From Blautia sp. (GTDB lineage Bacteria > Bacillota > Clostridia > Lachnospirales > Lachnospiraceae), in assembly GCA_026169535.1 (NCBI GenBank), contig JAPFCU010000079.1:62001-126000 (forward strand): a stretch of DNA of 64,000 nt, written 5' to 3'. A model generated the notes under the pieces. It made no database searches. It was not told the DNA's origin and saw nothing but the letters and a program-made list of their open reading frames with translations. A program made the translations under genes and the position numbers. Position 1 is the stretch's first letter. Each line of letters starts with the position of its first letter. Below are positions 8,336 to 17,101 of this stretch, piece by piece.

Positions 8336-8373
8336 AAGCAGATTTGCAGGAGGGCAATATGACAATCAGAGAC

Positions 8374-8396
8374 AGACCGCAAGAGGTCTTTTTTAA
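8374..8396 (+). terminator. Intrinsic terminator after the DGR/fibre module
   Basis: AGACC (8374-8378) and GGTCT (8385-8389) enclose GCAAGA and are followed by a T-run. A second, weaker GU-rich hairpin with six Ts lies at 8418-8437. Together they separate the fibre module from the connector genes. Confidence 0.55.
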
Positions 8397-8453
8397 ATTA
8401 AAATACAGAAAACATGAGCGTCCGTTTGGGTGTTTTTTAGATAGGAGTATATC

Positions 8454-8846
8454 ATGAGAAGCCCATCAAGATTAAAACAAAAAGTATGGTTTTCTAAAAT
8501 CGAGGAAGTGATTGACGGAATTGATACAGTACAGAAATACAGTAAGCCAATTATGAGGCGTTTTACTGTATCGGCAACCGCCGGAACTCCAGAAGAAATC
8601 GCAGCGGGAATTGTCCCGACATATGACAGATATATCACATCTTATGATAGAAATTTCAAGCCGGAAGAGGGTATGGAAGTTTGGGTGGATACGGTTCCTC
8701 AGCTTGACGATTCTGGAAGTTTGGTTATGGCAGGGGATGGCATAACGCCTGTAACGCCGCCAGATTATACGTTAAAGAAGATACTCGGAACACAGAAAGG
8801 GAAAGTGTTCAGATATGGGATAAGTAAAATCGGAGGTTCGGAATAA
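8454..8846 (+). CDS. Head-closure / minor capsid type connector protein
   Basis: 130 residues, ATG 8454 after ATAGGAG. The second half (EEIAAGIVPTYDRYITSYDRNFKPEEGMEVW and later LKKILGTQKGKVFRYGISKI) matches the pattern of phage head-closure proteins, short beta-rich neck proteins. It ends one base before the HK97-gp10-like gene, the usual order connector, gp10-like, tail terminator. Confidence 0.6.
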   Translation: MRSPSRLKQKVWFSKIEEVIDGIDTVQKYSKPIMRRFTVSATAGTPEEIAAGIVPTYDRYITSYDRNFKPEEGMEVWVDTVPQLDDSGSLVMAGDGITPVTPPDYTLKKILGTQKGKVFRYGISKIGGSE

Positions 8847-9355
8847 TGACAAAGAAAATTAGAATTTCTTTATCCGAGAAATCCATCCAGAATGCCATTA
8901 AAGAAATTGAAGCCTATAAGCGTGAATTTCAAAGAAAAAACCAGATTTTCATTGACCGATTATCTAAAATTGGTCTTGACGTAGTACAAGCCACAATGGA
9001 ATCTATTCCGGAAGAAGAGAAGGGCTCTTACTATACAGAAATTGTAAACAATAGTCATGGAGATATTATCGGTGCGGCAATCAGATTGACCGGGGACAAA
9101 ATTCTTTTCCTTGAATTTTCAGCCGGTATTGCCTACGGAACAGACAGTTATCCAACGCCAGCCGGGGATAAATATGGTATGGGAACATATCCAGGAAAAG
9201 GTCACTGGGATTCTCCCTACGGTTGGTGGTGGATTGATGAAAATGGAGAAAAGCACCATTCCTATGGAAATAGAGCTTATATGCCTATGTATCATGCGGA
9301 GGAAGCTATTGTGCTTGCGGTAAGACAGATTGCACGGGAGGTGTTCGAAAATTGA
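8846..9355 (+). CDS. HK97 gp10-like neck protein
   Basis: 169 residues. N-terminal basic helix with repeated Lys/Glu (IQNAIKEIEAYKREFQRK) then a beta domain containing FLEFSAGIAYG and a Trp/Gly-rich segment (GYGWWWIDENGEKH-like). This is typical of HK97 gp10 family tail completion proteins. Start overlaps the preceding stop by one base. Confidence 0.7.
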   Translation: MTKKIRISLSEKSIQNAIKEIEAYKREFQRKNQIFIDRLSKIGLDVVQATMESIPEEEKGSYYTEIVNNSHGDIIGAAIRLTGDKILFLEFSAGIAYGTDSYPTPAGDKYGMGTYPGKGHWDSPYGWWWIDENGEKHHSYGNRAYMPMYHAEEAIVLAVRQIAREVFEN

Positions 9356-9744
9356 AATATATATACAGAGATAAGGAAATTACAAAAGAAATATTAGATT
9401 CAATCAAAGTTGGCGATAAGGTTCGGTGTAATGATTGGAAACGCTCAAAAAGAGTTGTTGGCGTTTCTACAAATTATTTTGTTATGGCTACAAAGGGCTT
9501 TGGGAAATGGCTGTATTCGGTTTGTCAGAAGAATCCGTTCGGAGGAATAAAATACAACTCTCTTGTGGGAGGGTATTTTTCTATTGGTACTGATAATTAT
9601 ATATTCGGCATACCGATGGAAAACGCTTATGAATTTGACAACGATACATTTTTAAAACAATATCTGAACGCTTTTGAAAATGGAGAATGTGAACTTTCTA
9701 TGCGTAGGTCATGTGCTTTAGTATCCATAGAGATAAGGCGGTGA
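9352..9744 (+). CDS. Hypothetical protein inserted between connector genes
   Basis: 130 residues from TTG 9352 overlapping the previous stop. Beta-rich (KVRCNDWKRSKRVVGVSTNYFVMATKGFG). I do not recognise it. Because its neighbours are neck proteins it may be a small added gene rather than a structural component. Confidence 0.5.
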   Translation: MKYIYRDKEITKEILDSIKVGDKVRCNDWKRSKRVVGVSTNYFVMATKGFGKWLYSVCQKNPFGGIKYNSLVGGYFSIGTDNYIFGIPMENAYEFDNDTFLKQYLNAFENGECELSMRRSCALVSIEIRR

Positions 9745-9749
9745 TTGAT

Positions 9750-10169
9750 ATGGCAGTAACAGTAGAAAATCCAGTATCAAAAGTTTATTCTATTTGGTCT
9801 ACGGCTGTTGAAAATAAAGTGGGGAAAGGTAATTTCTCTATGAGCCAAAGCGGAACACTGGCTTCTAACAAAACAAAGTATGCTAGAATTTTTATGATGG
9901 GAAATCCTACTAGAGATGGAGATTTAGAGGGAGATGAATGTTCCACTATTCCGGCGTTTCAAGTTGATTCCTTTGCTAAAGGTACAAAAGCATTATCAGA
10001 GGTGTATGCCATTGATGATGTAAGTCACAAGGCAATGGTCAGTATGGGATTTCGCAGAAGTTACGGGCCAGAGCTTTTGGAAAATTCTGACAGCACCATT
10101 AAGAGAGTGGTAAGCCGGTACAGCAGGGTATACACAGGTCAGCTTTTAGGAGAAAAAGTGAACTCCTAG
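9750..10169 (+). CDS. Tail terminator-like protein
   Basis: 139 residues from ATG 9750, preceded by GGCGGTGATTGAT. C-terminus reads MGFRRSYGPELLENSDSTIK then SRYSRVYTGQLLG, a pattern of tail-terminator/neck proteins in Clostridia phages. Position just before holin-like and tail-tube genes agrees. Its last codons lie inside the duplicated promoter-like element described at 10164. Confidence 0.55.
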   Translation: MAVTVENPVSKVYSIWSTAVENKVGKGNFSMSQSGTLASNKTKYARIFMMGNPTRDGDLEGDECSTIPAFQVDSFAKGTKALSEVYAIDDVSHKAMVSMGFRRSYGPELLENSDSTIKRVVSRYSRVYTGQLLGEKVNS

Positions 10170-10192
10170 GTGCCATTAAAATGGTTTATAAT
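10164..10192 (+). promoter_or_regulatory. Promoter-like element, copy 1
   Basis: TCCTAG (10164-10169), 17-base spacer, TATAAT (10187-10192). The flanking sequence from GAAAAAGTGA onward is clearly related to copy 2 at 25096-25124. The conserved TCCTAGGT in the -35 position is not the usual TTGACA, so a dedicated activator or operator is possible. Confidence 0.55.
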
Positions 10193-10208
10193 AGTATCAT
10201 AAAATTAG

Positions 10209-10236
10209 GACATCTGGAAACAGGTGTCTATTTTTA
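10209..10236 (+). terminator. Intrinsic terminator close to promoter-like copy 1
   Basis: GACATCTG (10209-10216) and CAGGTGTC (10221-10228) around a GAAA tetraloop, then TATTTTTAT. With the promoter-like element it would define a transcript of only ~35 nt unless read through. Confidence 0.75.
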
Positions 10237-10256
10237 TACAAAGAAAGGCGGATTTT

Positions 10257-10580
10257 ATGATGAAAGCTATGTTATCACAGCCAATGGCAGGAAAGACGGA
10301 TGAGGAAATTATTGCTACTAGGGAAAAAGCCATTAAAGCTTTGAAAGAAAAGGGCTATGAAATTATCAATACCCTATTTACAGATGAGTGGTACAGCAAA
10401 GAGAGTATGGAAGAGCGTGGCGTTGTCCAGATTCCATTATGTTTCCTTGCAAAGTCACTTGAAAATATGTCCTTATGTCATATGGCATATTTTTGTAAGG
10501 GATGGGAAAATGCCAGAGGTTGCCGCATTGAACATGAAGCGGCAAAGACATATGGACTGGACATTATTTATGAAGAGTAA
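10257..10580 (+). CDS. DUF4406 / nucleoside deoxyribosyltransferase-like protein
   Basis: 107 residues from ATG 10257 or 10260 (AAAGGCGG upstream); an upstream GTG inside the terminator is unlikely. MKAMLSQPMAGKTDEEI is the signature start of DUF4406, related in fold to nucleoside 2-deoxyribosyltransferases; the late HMAYFCKGWENARGCRIEHEAAK segment also fits. Substrate unknown. It sits as an accessory gene between two terminators. Confidence 0.75.
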   Translation: MMKAMLSQPMAGKTDEEIIATREKAIKALKEKGYEIINTLFTDEWYSKESMEERGVVQIPLCFLAKSLENMSLCHMAYFCKGWENARGCRIEHEAAKTYGLDIIYEE

Positions 10581-10595
10581 GAAAGGAGAATGAGC

Positions 10596-10856
10596 ATGGA
10601 TTTTGCAGGAGTAGCAAGCGTGGTTGGAATTACGGTTATCTGTTATCTTGTCGGCATGATTGCCAAGGCAACATCGGTTGATAACAAATGGATTCCAGTT
10701 ATCGTTGGAATTTCTGGAGCAGTTCTGGGAGTTGCCGGAATGTATGTTATCAAAGATTTCCCGGCAACAGATGTGATTAACGCACTGGCAGTCGGAATCG
10801 TCAGCGGACTTGCCAGCACAGGAGCAAACCAGATTACTAAAATTTCTAAAAAATAG
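10596..10856 (+). CDS. Phage holin-like membrane protein (holin superfamily V type)
   Basis: 86 residues from ATG 10596 (an ATG at 10590 is too close to the AGGAGA site). Three hydrophobic stretches and the segment GIVSGLASTGANQITK are typical of the Hol44/holin_5 type. Holins permeabilise the membrane for the lysin, encoded here 20 kb away at 30938, an unusual separation. Confidence 0.75.
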   Translation: MDFAGVASVVGITVICYLVGMIAKATSVDNKWIPVIVGISGAVLGVAGMYVIKDFPATDVINALAVGIVSGLASTGANQITKISKK

Positions 10857-10920
10857 AAATGCGGTGATCCCATTTTATCTTCCAGCATTAGGGTTAGAAA
10901 TGTATAAAAATGATTGATTG

Positions 10921-10952
10921 ACCACTGTGTTATACCAGGCAGTGGTTATTTT
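10921..10952 (+). terminator. Intrinsic terminator before the tail-tube leader
   Basis: ACCACTG (10921-10927) pairs perfectly with CAGTGGT (10940-10946), then TATTTTATT. Directly followed by the conserved two-hairpin leader. Confidence 0.75.
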
Positions 10953-11010
10953 ATTACCGGCTATCAAAGAGATAGTCGCTGACCGCCAAAAATTAGCGGT
11001 AGAAAGGATG
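10953..11010 (+). ncRNA. Conserved two-hairpin leader, copy 1
   Basis: Hairpin 1: GGCTATC (10959-10965) with GATAGTC (10971-10977). Hairpin 2: ACCGC (10982-10986) with GCGGT (10996-11000). Copy 2 at 25912-25965 keeps both hairpins while changing the paired bases. It leads into the tail-tube ribosome site. Confidence 0.7.
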
Positions 11011-11016
11011 GAAAAT

Positions 11017-11511
11017 ATGGCAAAAGCAACAGTACCAGGATTATCGACACTTGGAATCACTCTTAGTTATGGAGTTGAAACAATCAAAGGACAAAAACCA
11101 ACAAAATTTACAGTTCTGGAAAGATGTAATGATATTCCAGAAATCACACTGGAAACAGAAACAATTGACGCATCTGCGTTGGAAGACATGCAAAGCAGAT
11201 ATGTTGCAGGACGTCAGGACACAGGCGGTGAATGGGCTCCAGTATTCAACCTTACAGAAGAAGTGATCGGGCAGCTTGATACTATGATGAAAGCATCTGA
11301 TACAGGAATTAAGACTGGTCTTCGTACATGGTTCCAGGTAATTGTTCCGAATCTCACAAAAGCATTTTTTGTTGTTGGACAGCCGGGAACAAAGGTTCCG
11401 CTTCCAGCAATGGCACAAAACGAACTTCTTACAGGTTCCATTAGTATTTCTATTGATGAATACGTTGGACTTGATACAAAAGTAGAGCCTACAGCGGTAG
11501 AAGAGCCTTAA
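11017..11511 (+). CDS. Major tail (tube) protein
   Basis: 164 residues from ATG 11017 (AAAGG 9 bases upstream). Sequence such as LSTLGITLSYGVETIKGQKPTKFTVLERCNDIPEI is typical of Gram-positive siphophage tube proteins, and the C-terminus GSISISIDEYVG agrees. Followed by the tail-assembly chaperone pair and tape measure, the invariant order. Forms the stacked hexamer tube. Confidence 0.8.
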   Translation: MAKATVPGLSTLGITLSYGVETIKGQKPTKFTVLERCNDIPEITLETETIDASALEDMQSRYVAGRQDTGGEWAPVFNLTEEVIGQLDTMMKASDTGIKTGLRTWFQVIVPNLTKAFFVVGQPGTKVPLPAMAQNELLTGSISISIDEYVGLDTKVEPTAVEEP

Positions 11512-11536
11512 TATCTCAAAATCGGGAGGAAAATAA

Positions 11537-11995
11537 ATGTATAAAGTATTAAATATCGGCGGTCAAGATTATAAACTTGAATTTTCTATTGAAGCATCTC
11601 TATATGCAGATTGTGTTTCTGAACTTACCAACATTCTTACAGATGTTGGTGTCGCAGGAATCCAAAAAAATGTAAAAATGATCATCTCTGGAATTTCAAA
11701 CGTTCCGAAAGCAACATTATCTATGTTTTATGCAGGATTAATGGAAGCCCATGGAACACATCCTGGTGGAGATGGAAAAGTTCCAGATATAAATACGGCA
11801 AAGAAACTCATTGCACAATACATCAAAGAACATTCGGAAGATGGAACAGGAAACTTTTACAGTATTATGCAGATGCTTATTGCCCAGATGGAGGAAGACG
11901 GTTTTTTCAAACTGATCGGTCTGGAGGCTCTGACCGAAAAGATGATGGATGCTTCGAAGAAACCGAAAGAGAACAAAAAAGCTTCCGAGAAATAA
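11537..11995 (+). CDS. Tail assembly chaperone (gpG-like)
   Basis: 152 residues, ATG 11537. Helical protein ending in a Lys-rich tail (KKPKENKKASEK). Located between tube and tape measure. An A6G slippery run at 11975-11981 allows -1 frameshifting into the 12025-12357 frame, giving the longer gpGT form. Confidence 0.8.
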   Translation: MYKVLNIGGQDYKLEFSIEASLYADCVSELTNILTDVGVAGIQKNVKMIISGISNVPKATLSMFYAGLMEAHGTHPGGDGKVPDINTAKKLIAQYIKEHSEDGTGNFYSIMQMLIAQMEEDGFFKLIGLEALTEKMMDASKKPKENKKASEK

Positions 11996-12357
11996 TACTT
12001 GGACCAGTACGAGAAAATGCGATTATGTGTGGGATGACTGAATATGAGTTTCGTCATTCCACATTAAGCGAAATAAATTTACGGTTAAAGAAATTCAAAG
12101 AAGAAAAAGAATATAGACAAAAAGAATTAGAATACCATTCTTGGCTGACTGGAGCTTATGTACAAATGGCAATAAGTAGCTGTTTAAGTAAAAAAGTAAA
12201 GTATCCAGAAAATCCGTTGGAAGAAAAAATTATTTCAGAAGAAATTGAAGTGCCAGAAGAAAAGGCAGATTTTTATAGAAAAGAATTTTTGAAACGGCTA
12301 CAGAGAATGGAAAAAAGATTTAATAATGCAAACAAAGAAAACGCGGGTGAAGAATAA
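11537..12357 (+). CDS. Tail assembly chaperone fusion (gpGT-like) by -1 frameshift
   Basis: The second frame (stop at 12357) is open upstream through the slippery run; a -1 shift at 11975-11981 yields KK-SFREIILGPVRENAIMCGMTEYEFRHS in continuity with the helical T domain. MTEYEFRHSTLSEIN is a familiar start of the gpT-like domain. A free start at 12025 has no ribosome site, which supports frameshifting. Minor product that binds the tape measure during tail assembly. Confidence 0.75.
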
Positions 12358-12375
12358 CTCATCCGCGCTTTTTTT
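12342..12375 (+). terminator. Intrinsic terminator overlapping end of gpT
   Basis: CGCGGGTGA (12342-12350) pairs with TCATCCGCG (12359-12367), nine pairs with one G-U, then seven Ts. It precedes the tape-measure gene, so late transcription must partly read through. Confidence 0.8.
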
Positions 12376-12395
12376 ATATTAAGGAGGTGTGAAGA

Positions 12396-15300
12396 TTGCC
12401 CGATAATACAATAGATACCTTGGAATTAGAAATAAAAAGCAATTCGCGAAGTGCGGCAAAATCATTAGATGAGCTTTCAAAAAAATTATATTCATTGAGC
12501 AAGGCTTTTGGTTTTGTCAATAATGGAGGATTTAAAAATTATTCTCAGGGAATTGAAAATGTAACACAATCACTTACTGAACTTTCAAAAGTAAATCTTA
12601 ATAATACCGGTGTTAACAAAACACTTAACGCTATAAAGAGATTATCCATTGCTAAGATAGGTGCTTTTACTCCGATTAAAATAGCAATGATCGGAAATTC
12701 ATTAAAAAGTCTTTCTGAGGTTTCGGATGTATCTCCAACGCTTAATAGATTTGTTTCGTCTTTTGCCAGATTGGCAAACGCAGGAGAAAAGACCGGAAAA
12801 TCTGCTTCTGGAATTGCAAATTTGGGGAATCAGGTAAAAAAAACCATTATAAATCTTTCTGGTGTTGGAGAAATCTCAGATTCTCTTAATTTGTTTGTTC
12901 AGTCTGTAGGTAGGTTGGCAACTGCTGGAGGAAAAGCCGGAGAGACGGCAAGCGGATTAAAAACTCTGTCGATTGAAACGAGATCATTTTTCGACGTAAT
13001 GAAAGACGCGCCAGAAATCAGCGAAAATACTATTAGAATGACAGAATCATTGGCGCAGTTGGCGTCCGCCGGAGGGAAAGTTGGAGTATCAGCAAATACG
13101 ATTAGCAAATCTATTTTCGGAATTTCAAAATCCAGTGGTATTGCAAAAGCATCTTTTAATGTTCTGGTTAAGACTGCGAAATTTGCTGCAAATCAGATTG
13201 TGAAACTTGCTGGTAAAATTTCTTCCGCATTTAAAAGTATTATTTCTTCGAGCCGTGGATTAAACAGAGCTTCTTTAAATTTGGGAACACTTTTGAAAAC
13301 AGCAATAGGTTTTCGCTTGGGTTATGGACTTTTGAATTTTGGAAGATCTGCAATAGAGCTTGGTTCCGACATTACAGAAGTGCAAAACGTTGTTGATGTT
13401 GCGTTTGGCAGTATGTCCGGAATGGTGGAAGATTTTGCAAATACGTCTATAGAGAATTTTGGATTATCCAAAACTGCCGCAAAAGAATATTCCGGTATTC
13501 TTATGTCAATGTTCAAATCATCTGGATTTAATAGTTCTGAAATGCGCCAACAAGCTGCTGAAATGTCGATTGCGTTGACTGGTCTTGCAGGTGATTTGGC
13601 ATCTTTTTATAACATAAGAACAGAAGATGCCTTCTATAAGCTAAGGGCGGCCATGGCGGGCGAAATTGAACCAATGCGACAGCTTGGTGTCAACATGAAT
13701 ATTGCCAACTTGGAAGCATATGCGTTGGCGAATGGGATCAATAAATCTTATCAGTCAATGTCTCAGGCAGAGCAACAGTTATTAAGATACAACTACTTAA
13801 TGGCAGTTACTGGAGCACAACAGGGAGACTTTGCTAGGACAAGCGGATCATGGGCAAACCAAACAAGAATTTTGGCAGAGAATTTTAAATATTTATCAGC
13901 AGTTCTTGGGCAGGGACTTATAGCTGCCGTTCTTCCGGGAATACAAGCACTTAATGCCCTTATGGGAAAATTAATCCAGGTTGCAGAGACGTTCCGAAAT
14001 TTTGTTTATACCCTTATGGGCAAAAAACTTGAGGGTTCTCAAGGCGGAATCGTAAATGATCTGGCAGGAATTGGAGATACATCTTATGGGCTTGAAAACT
14101 TAGGAACTGCCGGCGGAGATGCTGCATCCGGAATGGAAGATGCCACAGGCGCAGCACACGATCTTAAAAAAGCTTTATCTGTACTTAGCTTTGATGAATT
14201 AAATCAGCTTTCGGAAAGTGCATCGGCTGCCGGAGGGGCATTAGGCGGAATTGGAGGCGGCGGTGGACTGGATAATATCCAGACACCGACTTTCGGAGGG
14301 TTAACAGACGCTTTAGATGATGCAATTAATAGTGGTGAAAATTTTGTCAGCTTATTTGCACATAGAATCATAAAAGCAATAAAAAGTGAAAATTGGCAAG
14401 CATTAGGAATTGTCCTGGCAAACGAATTAAACAAAGGTTTGCAAAAAGTATATGATGTGATTAGTTGGAAAAATGTAGGGCCAAAAATCACAGCATTTAC
14501 TACGGCGTTTACAGAAACATTCAATAGTTTGGTTACTCACTTTGATTGGGACTTGCTTGGAAGGACTGTAGGTACAGGCGTCAACACAATTGTCAACACG
14601 CTGAACCAACTTGCAGATGGAATTGACTGGATAAATCTTGGATCCAAAATGGCAGAAGGCTTCAATGGATTGTTTGACGAAGTCGATTGGAACAATCTCG
14701 GACACCTCATAGGCAATAAATTCCGTATTGCATGGGATATGTTTGCTGGATTTGTAAAAAATCTGGATTATGCAGATATTGGCCGTTCTATTGCAGAACT
14801 TTTAACATCAGCTTTCGGCACTGTATCATTTGGAAACGTAGGTACAGCACTAAGTAACCTCATGAACGGAGCTTTTGAATCACTTCGTACTTTCACAAAA
14901 GAATTTGAATGGAATGATTTTGCAAACAATGTGGCTGAAGGAATAAGTAATTTCCTTAAAAACACAGAATGGAAAGAAAACGGCGCAGCTCTTGGAGAAT
15001 TTCTCACGAAATTAGGAAGTGCCTTGAAAGGTGCAATAACAAACGACACGTTTTATGATCTTGGAAAAGGAATAGGCGAGTTTATAGGCGCTTTGCCGTG
15101 GTCAGAACTTTTAGTTGGAGCTGCAGAAACAATCATAGGAGGTATTGCTTCATTACTACAAGGATTGTGGGACAGCGATGATGAAGGAAAAATCGCAGCT
15201 GGAATTTCCGGAGCTTTTTTGGCTATTAAAGTAGCTGATATAACTGGAATCTCTACACTTGCAGGTAAAATCATACAACATATGATTGATAATATAAAAG

Positions 15301-16808
15301 ACCAGAAGCAAATTGATAAAATGACGGAAGCATTTAAAAAGATATTTTCTACTTCTTCCCAAAATGCCTCTACGGTTGTAACAGAAGAGCTTGGAAAAAT
15401 CGGTGGATCTGTTGATGAAGTTGGTGGCAAAGCTGTTAAAACAGGAGGACTTCTTTCAAATTTATGGAAAGTTTTATGGGGGCAAGGTCAAATTTCAGGA
15501 ACTGCCGGGATTATTGGTGCGATAGATCTTTTTAACAAAGGGCAAAAAGATGCGGAACTATATTCTAGTGGTGCTTTTGATGCGATAAGTGTAGTCGGAA
15601 ATGCAATCATGGAGGCTGGTGAAAAAAGCGGGACAAGTGCTTGGCAAATGTCACAGCTTCAAGGACAACTCTCTGGGTTCCAGACTGGATCATTAACATT
15701 TGAAGAGGCCTTTGGAAAAATCATAAAAAATCTTGAAAACGCAGGAATTTCTTCTGATGAATTTAAGACTGCGCTCGGAAATGCTATGCAGCAAGTGGGA
15801 CTTACGACAGGAGAATATGCAGGAGTTATTCAAACATACATTGGTCAAGTCGGAGAGTCATTTGGAAATGCTTCGCAAAAATCTGAGTCCATGAAAAATT
15901 CTGTTACAAATAATACTAGTTCAATGAAATCTAATGTTTCAAGAAATTTATCACGTATTCGATCGGATGTAGATACATCTTTTGGTAAAGTCAACGATAC
16001 AACCGTCCTTAACTGGGGAAATTCCGCAAGAGAAGTTACACTTAAACTTCGTGAAATGAAACTTGCAGCATCCACAGAACTTGGAAACATGACAGAAACC
16101 GTAAGAAGTTTTTCTGAATCCATGTATAATATCATGACCAAGAAGTTTGAATATCTTGGAGAAAGAATCAAGCAACTTATCCAGAGCATGAGTACATCCG
16201 TAGATTCTATATTTGACACGATGCTTTCTGGTCTTTCGGAAAGTGTCCGGAATGCGACGAATAATATAGTTAGAAGTTTTTCTAATTTATCAAAGCGTAT
16301 ATCTTCGAATATGGGAAATGGAATGTATAATGCTGGGCGAAGCGCAGCTATCTCTTTTGCAAACGGAATTTCTTCTGTCCACATTCCGATGCCACATATT
16401 AATGTGGATTCCAATACATGGTTCAATGGAAGCGGATATTCATACCGAATGAGTTCTTCCGTAAGATGGTATAAAGCCGGTGGTTTATTTGGTGCTCCTT
16501 CCGTAATCGGTGTTGGAGAGGCTGGTAAAGAAGCTGTCTTACCACTTGAAAACAAGCGCACCATGTCCATGATCGCGGACAGCATTATGTCCAGAGCACC
16601 GCAAGGCGGATTAGATCAGACAACCATTGAGAATGCGGTTGCCAAAGGTGTAGCTATGGCAATGATGAATAATCAGCAAAACCCTATTAATGTAACATGC
16701 TATGCAGAATTGAAAACAGAAGATAATGAGGTACTGGCAAGAGCGGTAACAAAAGGTCAGCAGAGTCTTGACTACCGCATGAACCCGACTCCGCAGTTTG
16801 GATATTAA
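12396..16808 (+). CDS. Tape measure protein
   Basis: 1470 residues from TTG 12396 (AAGGAGGTG 9 bases upstream). Long helical Ser/Ala/Gly-rich protein with repeats of NAGEKTGKSASGIANL type in the first 250 residues, hydrophobic stretches near residue 300, and the tape-measure C-terminal motif LFGAPSVIGVGEAGKEAVLPLENK. Sets tail length; by the usual 0.15 nm per residue rule the tail would be roughly 200 nm. Confidence 0.93.
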   Translation: MPDNTIDTLELEIKSNSRSAAKSLDELSKKLYSLSKAFGFVNNGGFKNYSQGIENVTQSLTELSKVNLNNTGVNKTLNAIKRLSIAKIGAFTPIKIAMIGNSLKSLSEVSDVSPTLNRFVSSFARLANAGEKTGKSASGIANLGNQVKKTIINLSGVGEISDSLNLFVQSVGRLATAGGKAGETASGLKTLSIETRSFFDVMKDAPEISENTIRMTESLAQLASAGGKVGVSANTISKSIFGISKSSGIAKASFNVLVKTAKFAANQIVKLAGKISSAFKSIISSSRGLNRASLNLGTLLKTAIGFRLGYGLLNFGRSAIELGSDITEVQNVVDVAFGSMSGMVEDFANTSIENFGLSKTAAKEYSGILMSMFKSSGFNSSEMRQQAAEMSIALTGLAGDLASFYNIRTEDAFYKLRAAMAGEIEPMRQLGVNMNIANLEAYALANGINKSYQSMSQAEQQLLRYNYLMAVTGAQQGDFARTSGSWANQTRILAENFKYLSAVLGQGLIAAVLPGIQALNALMGKLIQVAETFRNFVYTLMGKKLEGSQGGIVNDLAGIGDTSYGLENLGTAGGDAASGMEDATGAAHDLKKALSVLSFDELNQLSESASAAGGALGGIGGGGGLDNIQTPTFGGLTDALDDAINSGENFVSLFAHRIIKAIKSENWQALGIVLANELNKGLQKVYDVISWKNVGPKITAFTTAFTETFNSLVTHFDWDLLGRTVGTGVNTIVNTLNQLADGIDWINLGSKMAEGFNGLFDEVDWNNLGHLIGNKFRIAWDMFAGFVKNLDYADIGRSIAELLTSAFGTVSFGNVGTALSNLMNGAFESLRTFTKEFEWNDFANNVAEGISNFLKNTEWKENGAALGEFLTKLGSALKGAITNDTFYDLGKGIGEFIGALPWSELLVGAAETIIGGIASLLQGLWDSDDEGKIAAGISGAFLAIKVADITGISTLAGKIIQHMIDNIKDQKQIDKMTEAFKKIFSTSSQNASTVVTEELGKIGGSVDEVGGKAVKTGGLLSNLWKVLWGQGQISGTAGIIGAIDLFNKGQKDAELYSSGAFDAISVVGNAIMEAGEKSGTSAWQMSQLQGQLSGFQTGSLTFEEAFGKIIKNLENAGISSDEFKTALGNAMQQVGLTTGEYAGVIQTYIGQVGESFGNASQKSESMKNSVTNNTSSMKSNVSRNLSRIRSDVDTSFGKVNDTTVLNWGNSAREVTLKLREMKLAASTELGNMTETVRSFSESMYNIMTKKFEYLGERIKQLIQSMSTSVDSIFDTMLSGLSESVRNATNNIVRSFSNLSKRISSNMGNGMYNAGRSAAISFANGISSVHIPMPHINVDSNTWFNGSGYSYRMSSSVRWYKAGGLFGAPSVIGVGEAGKEAVLPLENKRTMSMIADSIMSRAPQGGLDQTTIENAVAKGVAMAMMNNQQNPINVTCYAELKTEDNEVLARAVTKGQQSLDYRMNPTPQFGY

Positions 16809-16815
16809 TAATTTA

Positions 16816-16844
16816 TTGACAAAACACTATTCTTATGATAAATT
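16816..16844 (+). promoter_or_regulatory. Strong promoter after the tape measure gene
   Basis: TTGACA (16816-16821), 17 bases, TAAATT (16839-16844) with an extended TGa just before the -10. It opens the accessory block. Confidence 0.75.
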
Positions 16845-16849
16845 ACATT

Positions 16850-17083
16850 CAAAACTGAATTATAGTTTTAGCGCATGTTTAGGAGCTATAAAGCCTGTCA
16901 TCTAGTTGGTTGGGTCTAGTAACCCGTAAAATCGGCCAACATCAGAGCTTATATAGCTCCTTTTGCATTTTTTGGAATAATCCTTCGGGATTTCCATATA
17001 GGAGTGAGACGAATTTACGGGTATGCTCCGGTAGCACTTCAAAATCATTAGGCGGTTAGCGAAATGCAGACCGCCCAGTAAAA
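16850..17083 (+). ncRNA. Candidate structured RNA / leader
   Basis: No gene in this stretch. Nested pairing: GGAGCTATA (16882-16890) with TATAGCTCC (16952-16960), GTTGG (16905-16909) with CCAAC (16936-16940), GGGT with ACCC inside. Poly-T follows the outer stem at 16961-16973. Further hairpins: a UUCG-capped one at 16974-16995 and GGCGGT/ACCGCC near 17051-17075. ATTTACGGGT (17013-17022) can pair with ACCCGTAAAAT (16922-16932), a possible long-range contact. Not a canonical tRNA. Confidence 0.5.
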
Positions 17084-17101
17084 ATGAAAGGAGTGCGTGT
17101 G

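Noticed and set aside
8359-8457. Short reading frame across the terminator after the DGR module
   Set aside because: It runs through a hairpin-T terminator, ends exactly at the next ATG and has no family likeness.
10918-11016. Longer tail-tube start at TTG 10918
   Set aside because: It would translate the terminator and conserved leader; ATG 11017 has the ribosome site.
12025-12357. Independent gene starting at ATG 12025
   Set aside because: No ribosome site; the frame is better reached by -1 frameshift from the gpG-like gene.
16880-16962. tRNA-like shape (7-bp GGAGCTA/TAGCTCC ends)
   Set aside because: No T-arm with GTTCRA, no D-arm, and the inner stems do not give a cloverleaf.
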